NCBI GenBank assembly: GCA_019116405.1
Contig: DXBS01000137.1
Location: forward strand, 1-6,016
Source of the DNA: Candidatus Gallimonas intestinigallinarum
GTDB lineage: Bacteria > Bacillota_A > Clostridia > Christensenellales > Borkfalkiaceae
DNA length: 6,016 bases
Reading direction: 5' to 3'
Position numbers and translations under genes: made by a program
In this document: positions 5,938 through 6,016 of the stretch, in pieces
Layout: each line of letters opens with the position of its first letter
Numbering within the stretch: the first letter of the stretch is position 1
The notes under the pieces: generated by a model
Databases searched by the model: none
What the model was told of the DNA's origin: nothing
What the model saw: only the letters and a program-made list of their open reading frames with translations

Positions 5938-6016
5938 TGAAGTGCCCCCCAAAGTTTGGACAAAAAATATTAGATTGTATGGGAATGAGTACGGTACCCA
6001 ACCGGGCTCATTCCTT
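5938..6016. mobile_element. Putative end of an IS3-family (IS150-like) insertion sequence, cut by the window
   Basis: The block starting TGAAGTGCCCCCC at 5938 and ending in TTTGGACA at 5962, followed by an A run, resembles the terminal inverted repeats of IS150-like IS3 elements as I remember them (5'-TG, a C run, an A-rich block, then GTT-x-GACA). The base composition and spacing change abruptly after the SDR gene. The other end, the transposase genes and the target duplication are outside the window, so neither orientation nor integrity can be judged. If the boundary is right, the element inserted 24 nt after the SDR stop codon. Alternatively this is simply an intergenic spacer with a terminator. 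Confidence 0.5.
5982..6014 (+). terminator. Two-part hairpin, possible terminator at the right edge
   Basis: GGAATGAG (5982-5989) pairs perfectly with CTCATTCC (6007-6014). Inside it, CGGT (5992-5995) pairs with ACCG (6001-6004) around a 5-nt loop, with a 2x2 internal loop between the two stems. The window ends two Ts after the stem, so a T-tract cannot be confirmed. It could end transcription of the mnmE-LysR-SDR unit, or be an internal hairpin of the putative IS element that blocks read-through into or out of it. No other terminator lies between the SDR stop and this point. Confidence 0.45.

Noticed and set aside
5801..6001. Minus-strand ORF running through the putative IS end
   Set aside because: It is mainly antisense to the end of the SDR gene and shows no transposase-like sequence.

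Overview
The window looks like ordinary chromosome from a GC-rich member of the Firmicutes, probably an uncultured or gut-type Clostridia. The evidence is the gene order ecfA-ecfT-truA (typical of Firmicutes), Shine-Dalgarno sequences of the GGAGG type, an AT-rich sigma-A promoter in an otherwise GC-rich sequence, and a LysR regulator of a familiar clostridial type. Order- or genus-level placement cannot be made from the sequence alone. All recognised genes are on the + strand, tightly packed, with several overlaps.

Region 1 (1-2816) is the end of an operon. It holds the C-terminal tail of an energy-coupling-factor (ECF) transporter ATPase (probably ecfA2), then ecfT (transmembrane coupling subunit), truA (tRNA pseudouridine synthase), and an uncharacterised multi-pass membrane protein with a glycine-rich tail. 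The ATPase and ecfT overlap by an ATGA junction, and the membrane-protein gene starts 14 nt inside truA. A strong intrinsic terminator closes the operon at 2779-2816.

Region 2 (2817-5913) is a second transcription unit driven by a near-consensus promoter at 2839-2872. It holds mnmE (tRNA wobble-uridine modification GTPase), a LysR-family regulator and a short-chain dehydrogenase/reductase (SDR). The regulator and SDR genes overlap by 8 nt and are probably translationally coupled. Two unrelated tRNA-modification genes (truA and mnmE) therefore lie in neighbouring operons, and mnmE is not next to mnmG here.

Region 3 (5914-6016) is the non-coding edge. It contains what looks like the terminal inverted repeat of an IS3-family (IS150-like) insertion sequence starting near 5938, followed by a hairpin. 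The body of the element, if real, lies beyond the window.

No clearly new biological system is visible. The points most worth a second look are the altered guanine-specificity (G4) motif of MnmE, the odd leader of mnmE (far-upstream Shine-Dalgarno, a 9-codon mini-ORF, an AT palindrome at the predicted transcript start), the membrane protein with a repeated PFxDF tail motif, and the putative IS end just after the SDR gene.
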